From assembly GCA_030652475.1 (NCBI GenBank), contig JAUSAO010000045.1:1-64000 (forward strand): DNA of 64,000 nucleotides, read 5' to 3'. Below are positions 8,471 through 15,987 of the stretch, piece after piece. Position numbers and translations under genes: made by a program. This DNA is from Gallionella sp. GTDB taxonomy: Bacteria; Pseudomonadota; Gammaproteobacteria; Burkholderiales; Gallionellaceae. Below the pieces are notes generated by a model that was given only the letters and a program-made list of their open reading frames with translations, searched no databases and was not told the DNA's origin. Position 1 is the first letter of the stretch. Each line of letters starts with the position of its first letter.

Positions 8471-8888
8471 ATTCGCCCCCTTCCAGTTGTGTGATGCGTT
8501 TTTCGAGTTCGTCAATTTCCTTTATGCGTGCCAGCGCACCCAAACCAGTCAGCAGCGCAGCACCTTGGCCGGGCGCAAGTATTCCAGCAGCCACGGCCTG
8601 AACTATCGCCACACCTTGCGCGGTCATACCTTCACCGTCCGGTAGGGATAGCTCTACAGGCTGCTCTATCGCCTTCATCGGGGGCAATACGCGCTCCAGC
8701 AACAGGCGGGCAGCTTGTGCGTCTCCTTCCTTGGCCTTGATAACCAGTTGCGTGATTATCTCGGGTAGGTGTGCGGCGATACTTTCGCGCAGTTTTGCTA
8801 CCGCTCCAGTGCCGGGCTTGCGTCCGTTCGGGTTGCCAGATTCGCCTTCTTTCCAGCGTCCGCGTTTGGTTATTTTTTCAGTAGCCAT
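8457..8888 (-). CDS. DUF5681 domain protein
   Basis: 143 aa from the ATG at 8888, preceded by AAGGAA; the frame extends 9 codons upstream. The N-terminus has the signature of DUF5681, a charged RGRWKEGESGNPNGRKPGTG motif (residues 8-27), followed by helices typical of the domain (LPEIITQLVIKAKEGDAQAARLLLERVLPP). DUF5681 proteins are common in prophages and islands and often lie near small-terminase or packaging genes, but their activity is not established. The C-terminus (EIDELEKRITQLEGG) looks like a short coiled coil. It overlaps the nuclease gene upstream by 11 nt. Confidence 0.7.
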   Translation of the reverse strand: MATEKITKRGRWKEGESGNPNGRKPGTGAVAKLRESIAAHLPEIITQLVIKAKEGDAQAARLLLERVLPPMKAIEQPVELSLPDGEGMTAQGVAIVQAVAAGILAPGQGAALLTGLGALARIKEIDELEKRITQLEGGEYANN

Positions 8889-9372
8889 GTCGTTGTTCCT
8901 TTCCTGCTTTATCAAGTTCCTGCATTACATCCAAACAATCACGCGCCATGAATGCCACACCACCAGCGCAGCGGATGCGTTCGAGGAATATCACCTGTTC
9001 CGGCCTTAACTTCCCCGTGCTGCTCTTCACTTCCACGCCGATAAAACGTCCATCGCGCAACTGTCCGATTACGTCAGGGCATCCAGTCCAGCCAAACCGC
9101 ACAAACCGATTGCCAATCTTGGCGGCTCCGCTGTTCATCCGTTCGCACCACGCAATAGCAGGATGCGCACTTAACGCCTTCAAAACTTCCCGTAACGCAC
9201 CCGCTTCGGGTTTGGCGTTCTTTCGTTCCAGCAGTAAGGCATCACCCAATAAGTCAGTTTCAATATCAGGTGCAGGTTTAGTGCTGATTAGTGCCACCCT
9301 ATAGGGTTTGGCACCAATTGGCACTAAAATAACCTCAGGTGCGGATAGGTGTTTAGCACTAATTCGCACCAT
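8878..9372 (-). CDS. VRR-NUC domain nuclease
   Basis: 164 aa from the ATG at 9372, which has GAGG 6 nt upstream; a GTG at 9396 is the alternative. The C-terminal ~90 residues match VRR-NUC (PD-(D/E)xK superfamily): RMNSGAAKIG, then GWTGCPDVIGQLRDGRFIG, EVKSSTGKLRPEQ with the catalytic Asp, Glu-x-Lys and Gln, and a VAFMARD strand. Such nucleases are frequent in phages and satellites and act on branched or replication-intermediate DNA. The gene overlaps the upstream primase-helicase by 14 nt, which fits a joint role in element replication or resolution. Confidence 0.82.
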   Translation of the reverse strand: MVRISAKHLSAPEVILVPIGAKPYRVALISTKPAPDIETDLLGDALLLERKNAKPEAGALREVLKALSAHPAIAWCERMNSGAAKIGNRFVRFGWTGCPDVIGQLRDGRFIGVEVKSSTGKLRPEQVIFLERIRCAGGVAFMARDCLDVMQELDKAGKEQRHGY

Positions 9373-11332
9373 TTCGCACCTCGCTAACTTCGGCACTAAC
9401 TACGCCCATCAATTCTTTAACCTGCCCGCCTTCCACCAGCTTTTTTAGTTCGCGATATACGGCACTGCTCACATATCGTTCAGCGAAGTGCGCCACCACA
9501 TCTTTCTTTTTTACTCCCGTCCCTTTGGTGCGTAGCATTTCAACAATGGCACCGCCCACTTCACTGATACGCTTGCCGGATTGTTTGTCTGGTGCGTCAG
9601 CGGGCATCACCACGCAGCTTGTGGCGGGCGACTTCCACTTAGTCAGTCCCAGCGTTACCACGTGGAGCTTGAACCCGATGCGGTCGCCTTTGGTGGATAG
9701 GTCACGCTGTTTTGTGATTTCGCAGCATCGCCCGGCGGGTGAATCGGTCACTTCGATTTCAGTATCAACAGCAGCCCGCACACCACTCCACCCACGCGCA
9801 CCGGCAGCGGCATTTTTCCCGCTATGGTGAATCAGCAGGAAGTGCGCTTTGCATTCTGCGCGGATGCGGTCAAAGCGGCGCACTACCAGCCCCATATCTT
9901 GCCCGGCGTTTTCGTTCGCACCAGCGGATAAACGTGCCAGTGTGTCACCGATGATTAAACGTGCAGGCTGTCCCTTTTGCCATTCGATTTGTTTCACCAG
10001 TTGAATCAGCTTGTCGGTGTCTGCATCACCATCAAATAAATCTATCGGGCTTTGCACAATGGCGAAGTTAGGCACTCTTACCCCATGGTGTCGCTGATAG
10101 GCTTGGATGCGACTGCGCACCGATGCAGGCGATTCGGCGGCCAGATATATCACTAACCCCGGCTCGGTTTGTTTACCCATCCACGGCACACCACGGGCAA
10201 CAGCGCAGGCCATATCAATAACGAAAAATGTTTTACCGGAATTTGAATCACCGTAAAGAATGCTCCCATCACCGGCAGTCAGCACACCTTCCACAATTTC
10301 ATCGGGCGGCGTGAATTCGCCTGTGAGTTCATCAGCGAATGCCACGCTCAAGGGATATTCGATAGGCGGCTCTATGGGGTGTTCCAGCAGGTCAGACAAT
10401 GCACCCGTGCCAAACTCAATCGCATAGTCGTTTGCGTCATAGTTGCCGGGCTTGTCAGCAGGCATCGCTATCCACTGGCCAGATACATCAGCGGCAATCT
10501 TGGCGGCTTTATCTTCCATGCCCTTATCTGGCACGATTACCAAACGGGCGGCGGGGAATTTGTCGCGCAATGCCTTGGCCACCGTTGCCATGCGCACACT
10601 TCCGAAAGTCACCACGGCGGCCTTGCCTGTTGCTTGATTGATTGCCCACGCTTGGCCGATACCTTCCGCAATATATGCGCAGTCGGTCACATCGCCCACG
10701 GTGAAAAATCCATCGTTGAATTTACCTTTCGGCAGATTCAATTTTTGAATGCCTTTTTCCGGCGATATAAATTGCAGCGTTTGCAGGTCGTTACCGCTCC
10801 AGCATGGAACCACTAGCCAGCCGGTTACGTTGTGGGGTTTCATATCCTTATCGTGAATAACCAGCGGAGATGCACTGGCCGGATAAACTCGCAACCCGTC
10901 CGGCTCCCCCTGTTTGCGATGAATATATGCTTCCGCTGGTGTCGCAGGTATGCACCGCTCCCACACTTGCACGGCGTTTGCACTTGCGGCCTGTTTAACG
11001 GGCGTTTGCGGCGTTTGTTTTGTGCGGGTGAGGGGTGGGTTAGGGCGCGTCCCTTTGGCGCGTGATTTGCTCGGGTCTTTCCAGCCTTGTGCGAATGCCA
11101 TTCCGTAAAGTGTCGCAGGTGTCACCGCTCCAGAATCACCAAACGATTTCCAAACAGTGCGGCACTCGTTTTCCCCGGCATAGTTCCCGGCGGATGCGCT
11201 CCAGTTGTTGAAGTCATCAAAGTCTAATCCGGCAGACTTCGCGGCCATGCCAGCGCGCACCCATTCATCACGGGCGCACCCTGCATCAATATGGTTAAGC
11301 GCATCGGCAGCGCGTTCTGTTTCGTTCACCAT
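9359..11332 (-). CDS. Bifunctional primase-helicase (Toprim + RepA-type ATPase)
   Basis: 657 aa from the ATG at 11332; a GTG at 11356 would add eight residues. The N-terminal ~85 residues resemble a PriCT-like accessory domain (ALNHIDAGCARDEWVRAG). A Toprim-like region with YIAEGIGQAWAIN and VIVPDKGMEDKA follows (about 217-292). The C-terminal half is a RecA/RepA-type ATPase with Walker A GDSNSGKT near 361-368, ESPASVRSRI near 401, and a Walker B-like LIIGDT near 460, then LLIHHSGK. Such fusions replicate phage satellites and plasmids. It overlaps the nuclease downstream and the 35-aa ORF upstream. It is the largest gene of the element and presumably drives its replication after excision. Confidence 0.88.
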   Translation of the reverse strand: MVNETERAADALNHIDAGCARDEWVRAGMAAKSAGLDFDDFNNWSASAGNYAGENECRTVWKSFGDSGAVTPATLYGMAFAQGWKDPSKSRAKGTRPNPPLTRTKQTPQTPVKQAASANAVQVWERCIPATPAEAYIHRKQGEPDGLRVYPASASPLVIHDKDMKPHNVTGWLVVPCWSGNDLQTLQFISPEKGIQKLNLPKGKFNDGFFTVGDVTDCAYIAEGIGQAWAINQATGKAAVVTFGSVRMATVAKALRDKFPAARLVIVPDKGMEDKAAKIAADVSGQWIAMPADKPGNYDANDYAIEFGTGALSDLLEHPIEPPIEYPLSVAFADELTGEFTPPDEIVEGVLTAGDGSILYGDSNSGKTFFVIDMACAVARGVPWMGKQTEPGLVIYLAAESPASVRSRIQAYQRHHGVRVPNFAIVQSPIDLFDGDADTDKLIQLVKQIEWQKGQPARLIIGDTLARLSAGANENAGQDMGLVVRRFDRIRAECKAHFLLIHHSGKNAAAGARGWSGVRAAVDTEIEVTDSPAGRCCEITKQRDLSTKGDRIGFKLHVVTLGLTKWKSPATSCVVMPADAPDKQSGKRISEVGGAIVEMLRTKGTGVKKKDVVAHFAERYVSSAVYRELKKLVEGGQVKELMGVVSAEVSEVRNGAN

Positions 11333-11433
11333 GGCGCACCCCGCAACAGCAGGCACAGCAGCGCGGCCAGTAACGCGAAGTCAGGATGCACCACGGCCAT
11401 GATGCGGCTTATCTCGATAGCGGCGCGTTTCAT
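11326..11433 (-). CDS. Possible 35-aa hydrophobic peptide, doubly coupled
   Basis: An ATG at 11433 overlaps the stop of the upstream gene as ATGA, and the stop at 11326-11328 lies just past the ATG (11332) of the primase-helicase, a 7-nt overlap. The peptide MKRAAIEISRIMAVV continues into a Leu/Ala-rich run near residues 20-30. It fills an otherwise empty gap in a tightly packed operon, and both junctions look translationally coupled. No family is recognised and there is no independent Shine-Dalgarno, so it may only serve ribosome transit between its neighbours. Confidence 0.4.
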   Translation of the reverse strand: MKRAAIEISRIMAVVHPDFALLAALLCLLLRGAPW

Positions 11434-11834
11434 GCTCTGCCTCTTGCATGTTGCCATGTTGCAATCTTGCGGCGGTCATGCGCGTTGAATGAATAAATGC
11501 CAGGGTGCGTAACCAATCCATCACGGTCAAGGAATGGCACTCTCTCGCATGGTGTCTCTAGTCCACGGCGGCGCAATTCCGCAACAAGTTCGGGCGTGTT
11601 GGATGCACCTGTAATTGATTGCAGGTCGTTCTTGAATCGCGCACGTTGCATCAGTGCGTGAATAGCGCGAAGGTGTCGAGGGTTATCTGTGCCAGTGAAT
11701 TTAGAAGCAGCCTTTGCCTTCAATTTAGGGATTGGATTTTCTATGCTTAATTCTGAAAATAGTTCGCCTTCGGTGTTAGAATTTGCCTTGTCGGGGGCGC
11801 GTTCGGATGCTGTTTGGTTCGGGCGCGTTTTCAT
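11430..11834 (-). CDS. Probable helix-turn-helix protein of the element
   Basis: 134 aa. The first ~45 residues are polar and low complexity. The rest (RHLRAIHALMQR, then a SITGASNTPELVAELRRRGLE segment) has the spacing of a helix-turn-helix or winged-helix domain, followed by CERVPFLDRDGLVTHPGIY, a wing-like strand pair. Similar short proteins accompany primase genes in proteobacterial integrative elements, where they are usually annotated as HTH proteins; DNA binding is inferred. It starts directly after the stop of the AlpA-like gene with no gap. Confidence 0.55.
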   Translation of the reverse strand: MKTRPNQTASERAPDKANSNTEGELFSELSIENPIPKLKAKAASKFTGTDNPRHLRAIHALMQRARFKNDLQSITGASNTPELVAELRRRGLETPCERVPFLDRDGLVTHPGIYSFNAHDRRKIATWQHARGRA

Positions 11835-12098
11835 TTATGCGGACTCCCCACTCAGCAGCGCACGGATTGCAGCAACCGGCCACGCTAAACGCCCGTTGAC
11901 GCGAATCGGTTTGATTGCGTTTTTAGGTTCTAGCGCAGCCCACATCCGCATGGTTTGCGGCGCACGCATACAGTAGAAAGCGGCTTGGTCGGTTGGAACG
12001 TGCGAACGTGTTTCCAGTTCCAGTGGGGGGAATGTCGGCAGGTTATGCGCGGCGGATGTTGCGGGAAGTGCAGCGGGTTGATTTGTGACGGTTTGCAT
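11835..12098 (-). CDS. AlpA/excisionase-like DNA-binding protein
   Basis: 87 aa. A disordered N-terminus is followed by a MerR/AlpA-type winged helix: DQAAFYCMRAPQTMRMWAAL, then IKPIRVNGRLAWPVAAIRALL (about residues 37-82). The pattern of a short HTH, a strand with RVNGR, and a final helix is that of excisionase and AlpA-like regulators, which switch integrase or replication genes of P4-type elements. It is the first gene of the leftward replication operon. The 155 bp upstream contain repeated GGCGGAA-AATGGCG boxes that could be its binding sites. Confidence 0.6.
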   Translation of the reverse strand: MQTVTNQPAALPATSAAHNLPTFPPLELETRSHVPTDQAAFYCMRAPQTMRMWAALEPKNAIKPIRVNGRLAWPVAAIRALLSGESA

Positions 12099-12173
12099 TT
12101 TGAACCACCTTTAGGCGTTTGCCTTTGTTGAGATGGTTCAAGTTTTGCGTGTTCAATTCAGTGGCGAAAATCA

Positions 12174-12253
12174 GGCGGAATAATGGCGTATTTACGGCGA
12201 TAATCCGGCGGAAACTTGCCGGGGTGCGTCAATTGTGCGGCGGAACAATGGCG
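12174..12253. repeat. Iteron-like direct repeats upstream of the replication operon
   Basis: GGCGGAATAATGGCG at 12174-12188 recurs as GGCGGAACAATGGCG at 12239-12253 (14 of 15 identical, 65 bp apart). A related GGCGATAATCCGGCGGAAA lies between. The whole non-coding gap 12099-12254 sits directly upstream of the AlpA-like/primase operon, so the boxes may be operators or an origin. Confidence 0.5.
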
Positions 12254-12254
12254 G

Positions 12255-13037
12255 TTAGTCTATGTCGCCCGTCAGCAAGTGCTTGTCATCAAGCGAACGG
12301 GCTGGCAGGTTGTTTGCCAGCACACGCACCAGCTTGGCATTGTCCCAACCTATTGCACCCTTGCGAACGAACCACAACCCGGCCTTGTATAGATTGAACC
12401 TTGCGCGCTCTGGCCGGGCATCAATCAGGCCGTTTCTATTGGCTTTTTCTGCCCATTTTTTCCATTGTTGCAGGCTTATCTCTTCGCTTTGGCTTGTCGG
12501 AAACGTCTTTGCGAGTGCTTCCACTGGCACAAGGCCAAATAGTGCGGCTAGTTTTTCTTCATGCGCGGCATCATCGTTTATTGTTGTCACTGGCACGGCT
12601 TCCACCTTCGCGACGGGTGCATCAGCAATCTTGAATCGGTGCTTAACACGGGGTAGGTGTTCTTCTATCCAGTGGTTTAAGTCATCAGCGTAAACCTCTA
12701 AAACATTGCAAACAACGCCGTAGCCAGGATTTCCTTCTTGGTCAACTTCATCACCCGGCCAGTAAGATTTTAATTTTTTCGATATAACGGCTTTGGCTAA
12801 TTTATCCAGAATGTGCCGCTCACTTGTACCAGGGTACGGCAGCATCACTTGCTGGGGTGTCGGTACATTTATCACCGCATCCAGAATCGCCCGCTCACCT
12901 TTAGCACTATGAAGAATTTGGGCAGCACGTACCAGCGTATAACGCCCCTCCGTTTGCTCGCGTTTGATTGTGTCTGATTGGCGTTCTAGTTCGCACTGTT
13001 CAGGGTCAGATAATTGGAATTGTTTTTGTTCTGTCAT
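12255..13037 (-). CDS. Conserved protein of integrative elements, unknown function
   Basis: 260 aa. No catalytic motif is visible. The N-terminal half is charged (YTLVRAAQILHSAKGERAIL, then a SYWPGDE segment); the C-terminal ~90 residues (FGLVPVEALAKTF, WKKWAEKANRNGL, LVRVLANNLPARS) resemble proteins found beside integrases in betaproteobacterial elements. A helix-rich, possibly DNA-associated protein is all that can be said. It lies between brnTA and the iteron-like region, and its 3' end abuts those repeats. The best Shine-Dalgarno (AAGGA) is 11 nt from the start, slightly far. Confidence 0.6.
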   Translation of the reverse strand: MTEQKQFQLSDPEQCELERQSDTIKREQTEGRYTLVRAAQILHSAKGERAILDAVINVPTPQQVMLPYPGTSERHILDKLAKAVISKKLKSYWPGDEVDQEGNPGYGVVCNVLEVYADDLNHWIEEHLPRVKHRFKIADAPVAKVEAVPVTTINDDAAHEEKLAALFGLVPVEALAKTFPTSQSEEISLQQWKKWAEKANRNGLIDARPERARFNLYKAGLWFVRKGAIGWDNAKLVRVLANNLPARSLDDKHLLTGDID

Positions 13038-13141
13038 AACTCAGCATCCTTTCGCAATGCTCTTTCAATTCAGGAACCCCCGTCAGGCCGGTGAAAGTGT
13101 CCGGCTTTTCGTCCGCTAAAACTAGGCGGGGGTAAATTCGG

Positions 13142-13405
13142 TCAGTGATGTTTCGTCCAGTCCAGCAGCGCATCGTTTATGCGGGTTTGCCACCCGTTAC
13201 CCGTGGCCTTGAATTTCTCCAGTATTTGCGCATCAAGGCGTAGTGTTACTTGCGCTTTTTTCCCGCTTCCTAGTGGCCTTCCACGCACGCGTTTGAATTG
13301 GCTTAACTCGGTATCGGTCAGCGGTAGATTGTCGGGGTCAGTCATCGCGGCGGCGGTTATCTGCGCATTCTCGCTGTCAGTTGGTCGAATTAGTATTTTT
13401 TTCAT
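13142..13405 (-). CDS. brnA: BrnA-type antitoxin
   Basis: 87 aa. The C-terminal region has the BrnA signature: GRPLGSGKKAQVTLRLD, then ILEKFKATGNGWQTRIN and a terminal helix, a ribbon-helix-helix DNA-binding fold. BrnA neutralises the ribonuclease BrnT and represses the pair. The gene overlaps the end of the toxin gene by 29 nt, in the toxin-first order normal for brnTA. In this setting it probably stabilises the integrative element. Confidence 0.88.
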   Translation of the reverse strand: MKKILIRPTDSENAQITAAAMTDPDNLPLTDTELSQFKRVRGRPLGSGKKAQVTLRLDAQILEKFKATGNGWQTRINDALLDWTKHH

Positions 13406-13658
13406 ATTTGTCGAACTCCTTTTGATTTGCTTTTCGCAAGCTGATTATTCGCCGCGCGGCTTCACGTTCAACATACACCACGCAATGCAGCCGCTCAGCA
13501 ATCGCCCCCAATGCAATCATGCGGGCTTCGCCATAGTCGTGGCGGGTGTCTTGCCATATCAATGCGTCATCCCATTCCAACTTTTCAGCATCGGACAATG
13601 ACAAGCCATGTTTGCTTAGATTTACTGCGTCCTTAGCATCGTCGAAAGTAATTAGCAT
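13377..13658 (-). CDS. brnT: BrnT-type ribonuclease toxin
   Basis: 93 aa, the family length. Recognised by the N-terminal FDDAKDAVNLSKHGLSLSDA (the F.W/D..K...N..KHG pattern), the central DYGEARMIALGAI and the C-terminal RIISLRKANQKE with the RxIS.R.A...E motif. BrnT is a RelE-fold RNase that inhibits translation. The key Lys-His-Gly, Arg and Ser-Arg-Ala residues are present, so it looks functional. No strong Shine-Dalgarno is visible. It is cotranscribed with brnA and lies next to the integrase. Confidence 0.88.
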   Translation of the reverse strand: MLITFDDAKDAVNLSKHGLSLSDAEKLEWDDALIWQDTRHDYGEARMIALGAIAERLHCVVYVEREAARRIISLRKANQKEFDKYEKNTNSTN

Positions 13659-13714
13659 CGTCGTTTAATGTAGTTATGTTTAATAGTGAAGTCAATAATT
13701 ATTTGTCGTTACGT

Positions 13715-15022
13715 TTATTTGCCAGAATTCACTACACGTAAGCCTGCTTGCACTGGCACAAACTCAATTCCGGCCTCGTTCAATATCCACTGCTCAATTT
13801 TGACGTGCCACATACGCAACAGGTCAAGCGGGCGGCGGATATAGTTTTGCTCACGCACACCTTGGGGCGCATGGCCTTGGATTTGCGCAGCGATTCCGGC
13901 GGGCATCTCTATCCATTCGCACAGACTGGCAAAACTACGGCGCAACCCGTGCAGGGTTACATCCAAACCAGTAGCGGCGCAAACTCTATAATTCGCAGCG
14001 TGCGGGTCGGTCAGGTGTCCGCTCTCGGCGTTGGGGCTTGAGAATACCCATTCATTCCGGCGGGGCAGGCTGGCCAGCAGGTGCGCCATGTACGGCGGCA
14101 AGGGAATAACGCGCAGGCCTTCCACCTTGTCGCGGATGGTCATGGAGCCCCACTGAAAATCCACATCAGCCCAGCGAACGGCGGTCAATTCATTGGTGCG
14201 CGCGCCAGTCAATAGCAGGGTTTGCAGGTAAGCCGATAGAACCGGGTTTCCGATTTGCTTCACGGCGGCAAACCATGCGGGTAGTTGCTCACGCTGGAGC
14301 GCGTCATTTTTCCTTTGCGGCTTGCCTAGTATTTCGCGGGCTGCTTTGTTTTTGGCGGGATTGCTTTTTACTATGTCCCGATAAGCTGGATATTCTGCGC
14401 ACCACGTTAGAAAAACAGTTAGCAGGCGGCTTGCAAGGCGGGCGCGTCCGGGACGTTTTTTGCCCTCTACTTTCGCCCATTCCGTCACCAGTTCGGGGGT
14501 CAGGTCAATAAGTCGAACCGTTGCCAGCGATGCAAGCGCACCGGGTGCGGTCAGCTTGTGGCTTCGGGTTCTTTTCACACCACCGGCCTGCATAGAATCA
14601 ACATGGTCATCATAGTGGCGCGCCCCCCAAAAGGGCTTGCGGGCTTTTAGGTATTCATTCCATGCCATGCCCAGCGTCACGGTTTCGCGGGTTTGCTGTG
14701 CTGTATGGGCGGCGGCAGTGGCTTCCTTGGCGGCGATTGCCTCGGCTTTCACTTGGCGCGGGTCTATGCCTTGGTCGGTCATCACCTTAAGGCGCGATGC
14801 TTCGGCCTGTGCGTCCCCTATCACCCAGTTGCGCGGGTCGCCTATGGTCATGCGGATGGTTTTGTTGTTTAACGAAGTCTCGAATATGAATGCCTTGGAA
14901 CCGGCAGCGGTCACACGTAACCCCAGCCCCGGAGTTTTTCCGTCCCAAAATATGCTTTGCTTTTTGCCGGGTGCGCACTTAAACCCTGCAACCAGCTTTG
15001 CTGTGAAATTTTCCTGTTTCAT
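13715..15022 (-). CDS. int: Tyrosine site-specific integrase
   Basis: 435 aa. An N-terminal DUF4102-like arm-binding region (FWDGKTPGLGLRVTAAGSKAF, residues 24-44) is followed by a core-binding domain and a C-terminal catalytic domain with TGARTNEL (first Arg), LHGLRRSFA (His-x-x-Arg), IQGHAPQ and the nucleophile Tyr in QNYIRRP near residue 395. All expected catalytic residues are visible, so it should be active. It is the rightmost gene of the element, facing inward and ending away from the right attachment site. Integrases of this P4-like group use tRNA 3' ends, matching the tRNA-His repeats. Confidence 0.95.
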   Translation of the reverse strand: MKQENFTAKLVAGFKCAPGKKQSIFWDGKTPGLGLRVTAAGSKAFIFETSLNNKTIRMTIGDPRNWVIGDAQAEASRLKVMTDQGIDPRQVKAEAIAAKEATAAAHTAQQTRETVTLGMAWNEYLKARKPFWGARHYDDHVDSMQAGGVKRTRSHKLTAPGALASLATVRLIDLTPELVTEWAKVEGKKRPGRARLASRLLTVFLTWCAEYPAYRDIVKSNPAKNKAAREILGKPQRKNDALQREQLPAWFAAVKQIGNPVLSAYLQTLLLTGARTNELTAVRWADVDFQWGSMTIRDKVEGLRVIPLPPYMAHLLASLPRRNEWVFSSPNAESGHLTDPHAANYRVCAATGLDVTLHGLRRSFASLCEWIEMPAGIAAQIQGHAPQGVREQNYIRRPLDLLRMWHVKIEQWILNEAGIEFVPVQAGLRVVNSGK

Positions 15023-15184
15023 GGTGTCCGTCTTTCCGTGTAGGGGCTATGTAGGGGAATTATAGCAACACATCGGAATACTTATCAACACAACAAACAA
15101 GGGATAAATGCATAAGTAGTTGATTTACATTAAATAATGCGGGTTTGTGAAATAGCAATCAACACATAAAAACACTATATAATG

Positions 15185-15233
15185 CGGATTGTGATTCCGG
15201 TTGTCGTGGGTTCGAGCCCCATCAGTCACCCCA
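15185..15233 (+). repeat. Right attachment site (tRNA-His 3' half copy)
   Basis: 49 nt identical to 7839-7887. It is preceded by TATATAATGCGG, which repeats a TAAATAATGCGG at 15131-15142; these paired boxes could be integrase-binding sites next to the crossover. Confidence 0.9.
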
Positions 15234-15241
15234 GTATGATC

Positions 15242-15275
15242 AAGGAGTTAGAGAAATCTAATTCCTTTTTATTTT
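15242..15275 (+). terminator. Rho-independent terminator beyond the right attachment site
   Basis: Stem AAGGAGTTAGA / TCTAATTCCTT with a GAAA loop and a T-rich tail. It lies 8 nt after the att copy, exactly where the original terminator of the tRNA-His transcript would have been before insertion. Confidence 0.85.
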
Positions 15276-15363
15276 AGCGCTACAGTTGAATCGTGGCCGC
15301 TCACAAGATTTAATCCAGAAAAATTTTCACTTGTGAATCGCAACATCCAGCTGATTTTAAATG

Positions 15364-15502
15364 CTAGGGAAGCGCTGATTTATTCACTATAACTGTCATT
15401 GCGAGCGAAGCGTGGCAATCCAGTATGTTGATTATAAAATAAATTCTGGATTCCCACGTCGCTGCGCTCCTCGCAAAGACGATTTAATCAGCGTTTCCCT
15501 AG
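15364..15502. mobile_element. MITE-like element, 139 bp
   Basis: Terminal inverted repeats CTAGGGAAGCGCTGATT and AATCAGCGTTTCCCTAG (16 of 17 complementary) enclose a second inverted repeat with GTCATTGCGAGCGAAGCG and GGATTCCCACGTCGC-type arms. There is no coding capacity. This is the build of a non-autonomous transposon; its parent family is not identified. The region 15276-15693 otherwise holds no recognisable gene. Confidence 0.65.
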
Positions 15503-15693
15503 TTGAATGAGAAGAGTGTTGGTCTTGAATGAGCCAGCCTACGCAGGTGATGCGTGCTGAACCGAGTACATTTGCTGTTTTTATGTGCATAATTTCTGGT
15601 AGCCGGTGCATTTTACTGTTAAATTACAAATCGGCATTTTGCGTGAAAAGACATTGGAAAGTTGTACCGTAAGAGCGAAAGGAAAAAATTGAG

Positions 15694-15885
15694 ATGGGAC
15701 AAGAAAAATATGTGGGTTATGAAAAGGTCATTAATGACGCATTAGTGGCGGCTCGGGGTGAAAAATTGTACAACCCGAATGAGGACAAGATTTTGATGCT
15801 GGAACGGAAGCTGGAAACAAGCAAGCTGTCAAATTCTGAAGTTCTGGATATCCAGAAACAGTTGAAACAGTTGCGATCACGTTAG
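15694..15885 (+). CDS. Small hypothetical protein
   Basis: 63 aa with a good Shine-Dalgarno (AAAGGAA) before the ATG. Sequence is polar and helical: MGQEKYVGYEKVINDALVAA, then LMLERKLETSKLSNSEVLDIQKQ with heptad-like Leu spacing, so a coiled coil is likely in the C-terminal half. No family recognised. It sits between the right attachment site of the tRNA-His element and a degenerate third copy of the tRNA-His end, so it may be cargo of an older, decayed insertion. Confidence 0.55.
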   Translation: MGQEKYVGYEKVINDALVAARGEKLYNPNEDKILMLERKLETSKLSNSEVLDIQKQLKQLRSR

Positions 15886-15957
15886 CAGCGAATTAACACA
15901 CTGGCCGTTGACGTAGTAAATATCATCCGACGTGATTGCGCTGCGTGGATCACATTA

Positions 15958-15987
15958 TTGCGGGTTTGAGTCTCATGGGTCACCCTA
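15958..15987 (+). repeat. Degenerate third copy of the tRNA-His 3' end
   Basis: 30 nt matching the T arm and acceptor of tRNA-His at about 22 of 30 positions; six of the eight differences are transitions. It looks like a decayed attachment site from an earlier insertion at the same locus. Confidence 0.45.

Larger units (their letters stand above)
7888..15233. mobile_element. Integrative element in tRNA-His, satellite-like, ~7.35 kb
   Basis: Bounded by 49-bp direct repeats of the tRNA-His 3' half (7839-7887 and 15185-15233). All recognised genes lie on the minus strand: integrase at the right end, then brnTA, a 260-aa unknown, an AlpA-like DNA-binding protein, an HTH-type protein, a 35-aa ORF, a primase-helicase, a VRR-NUC nuclease, a DUF5681 protein and two small proteins. 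No capsid, tail, lysis, relaxase or type IV secretion gene is present. The content fits a phage satellite or a small integrative mobilisable element that depends on a helper. Several starts are coupled by overlap, implying one long leftward transcript for 8.05-12.1 kb. Confidence 0.85.
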
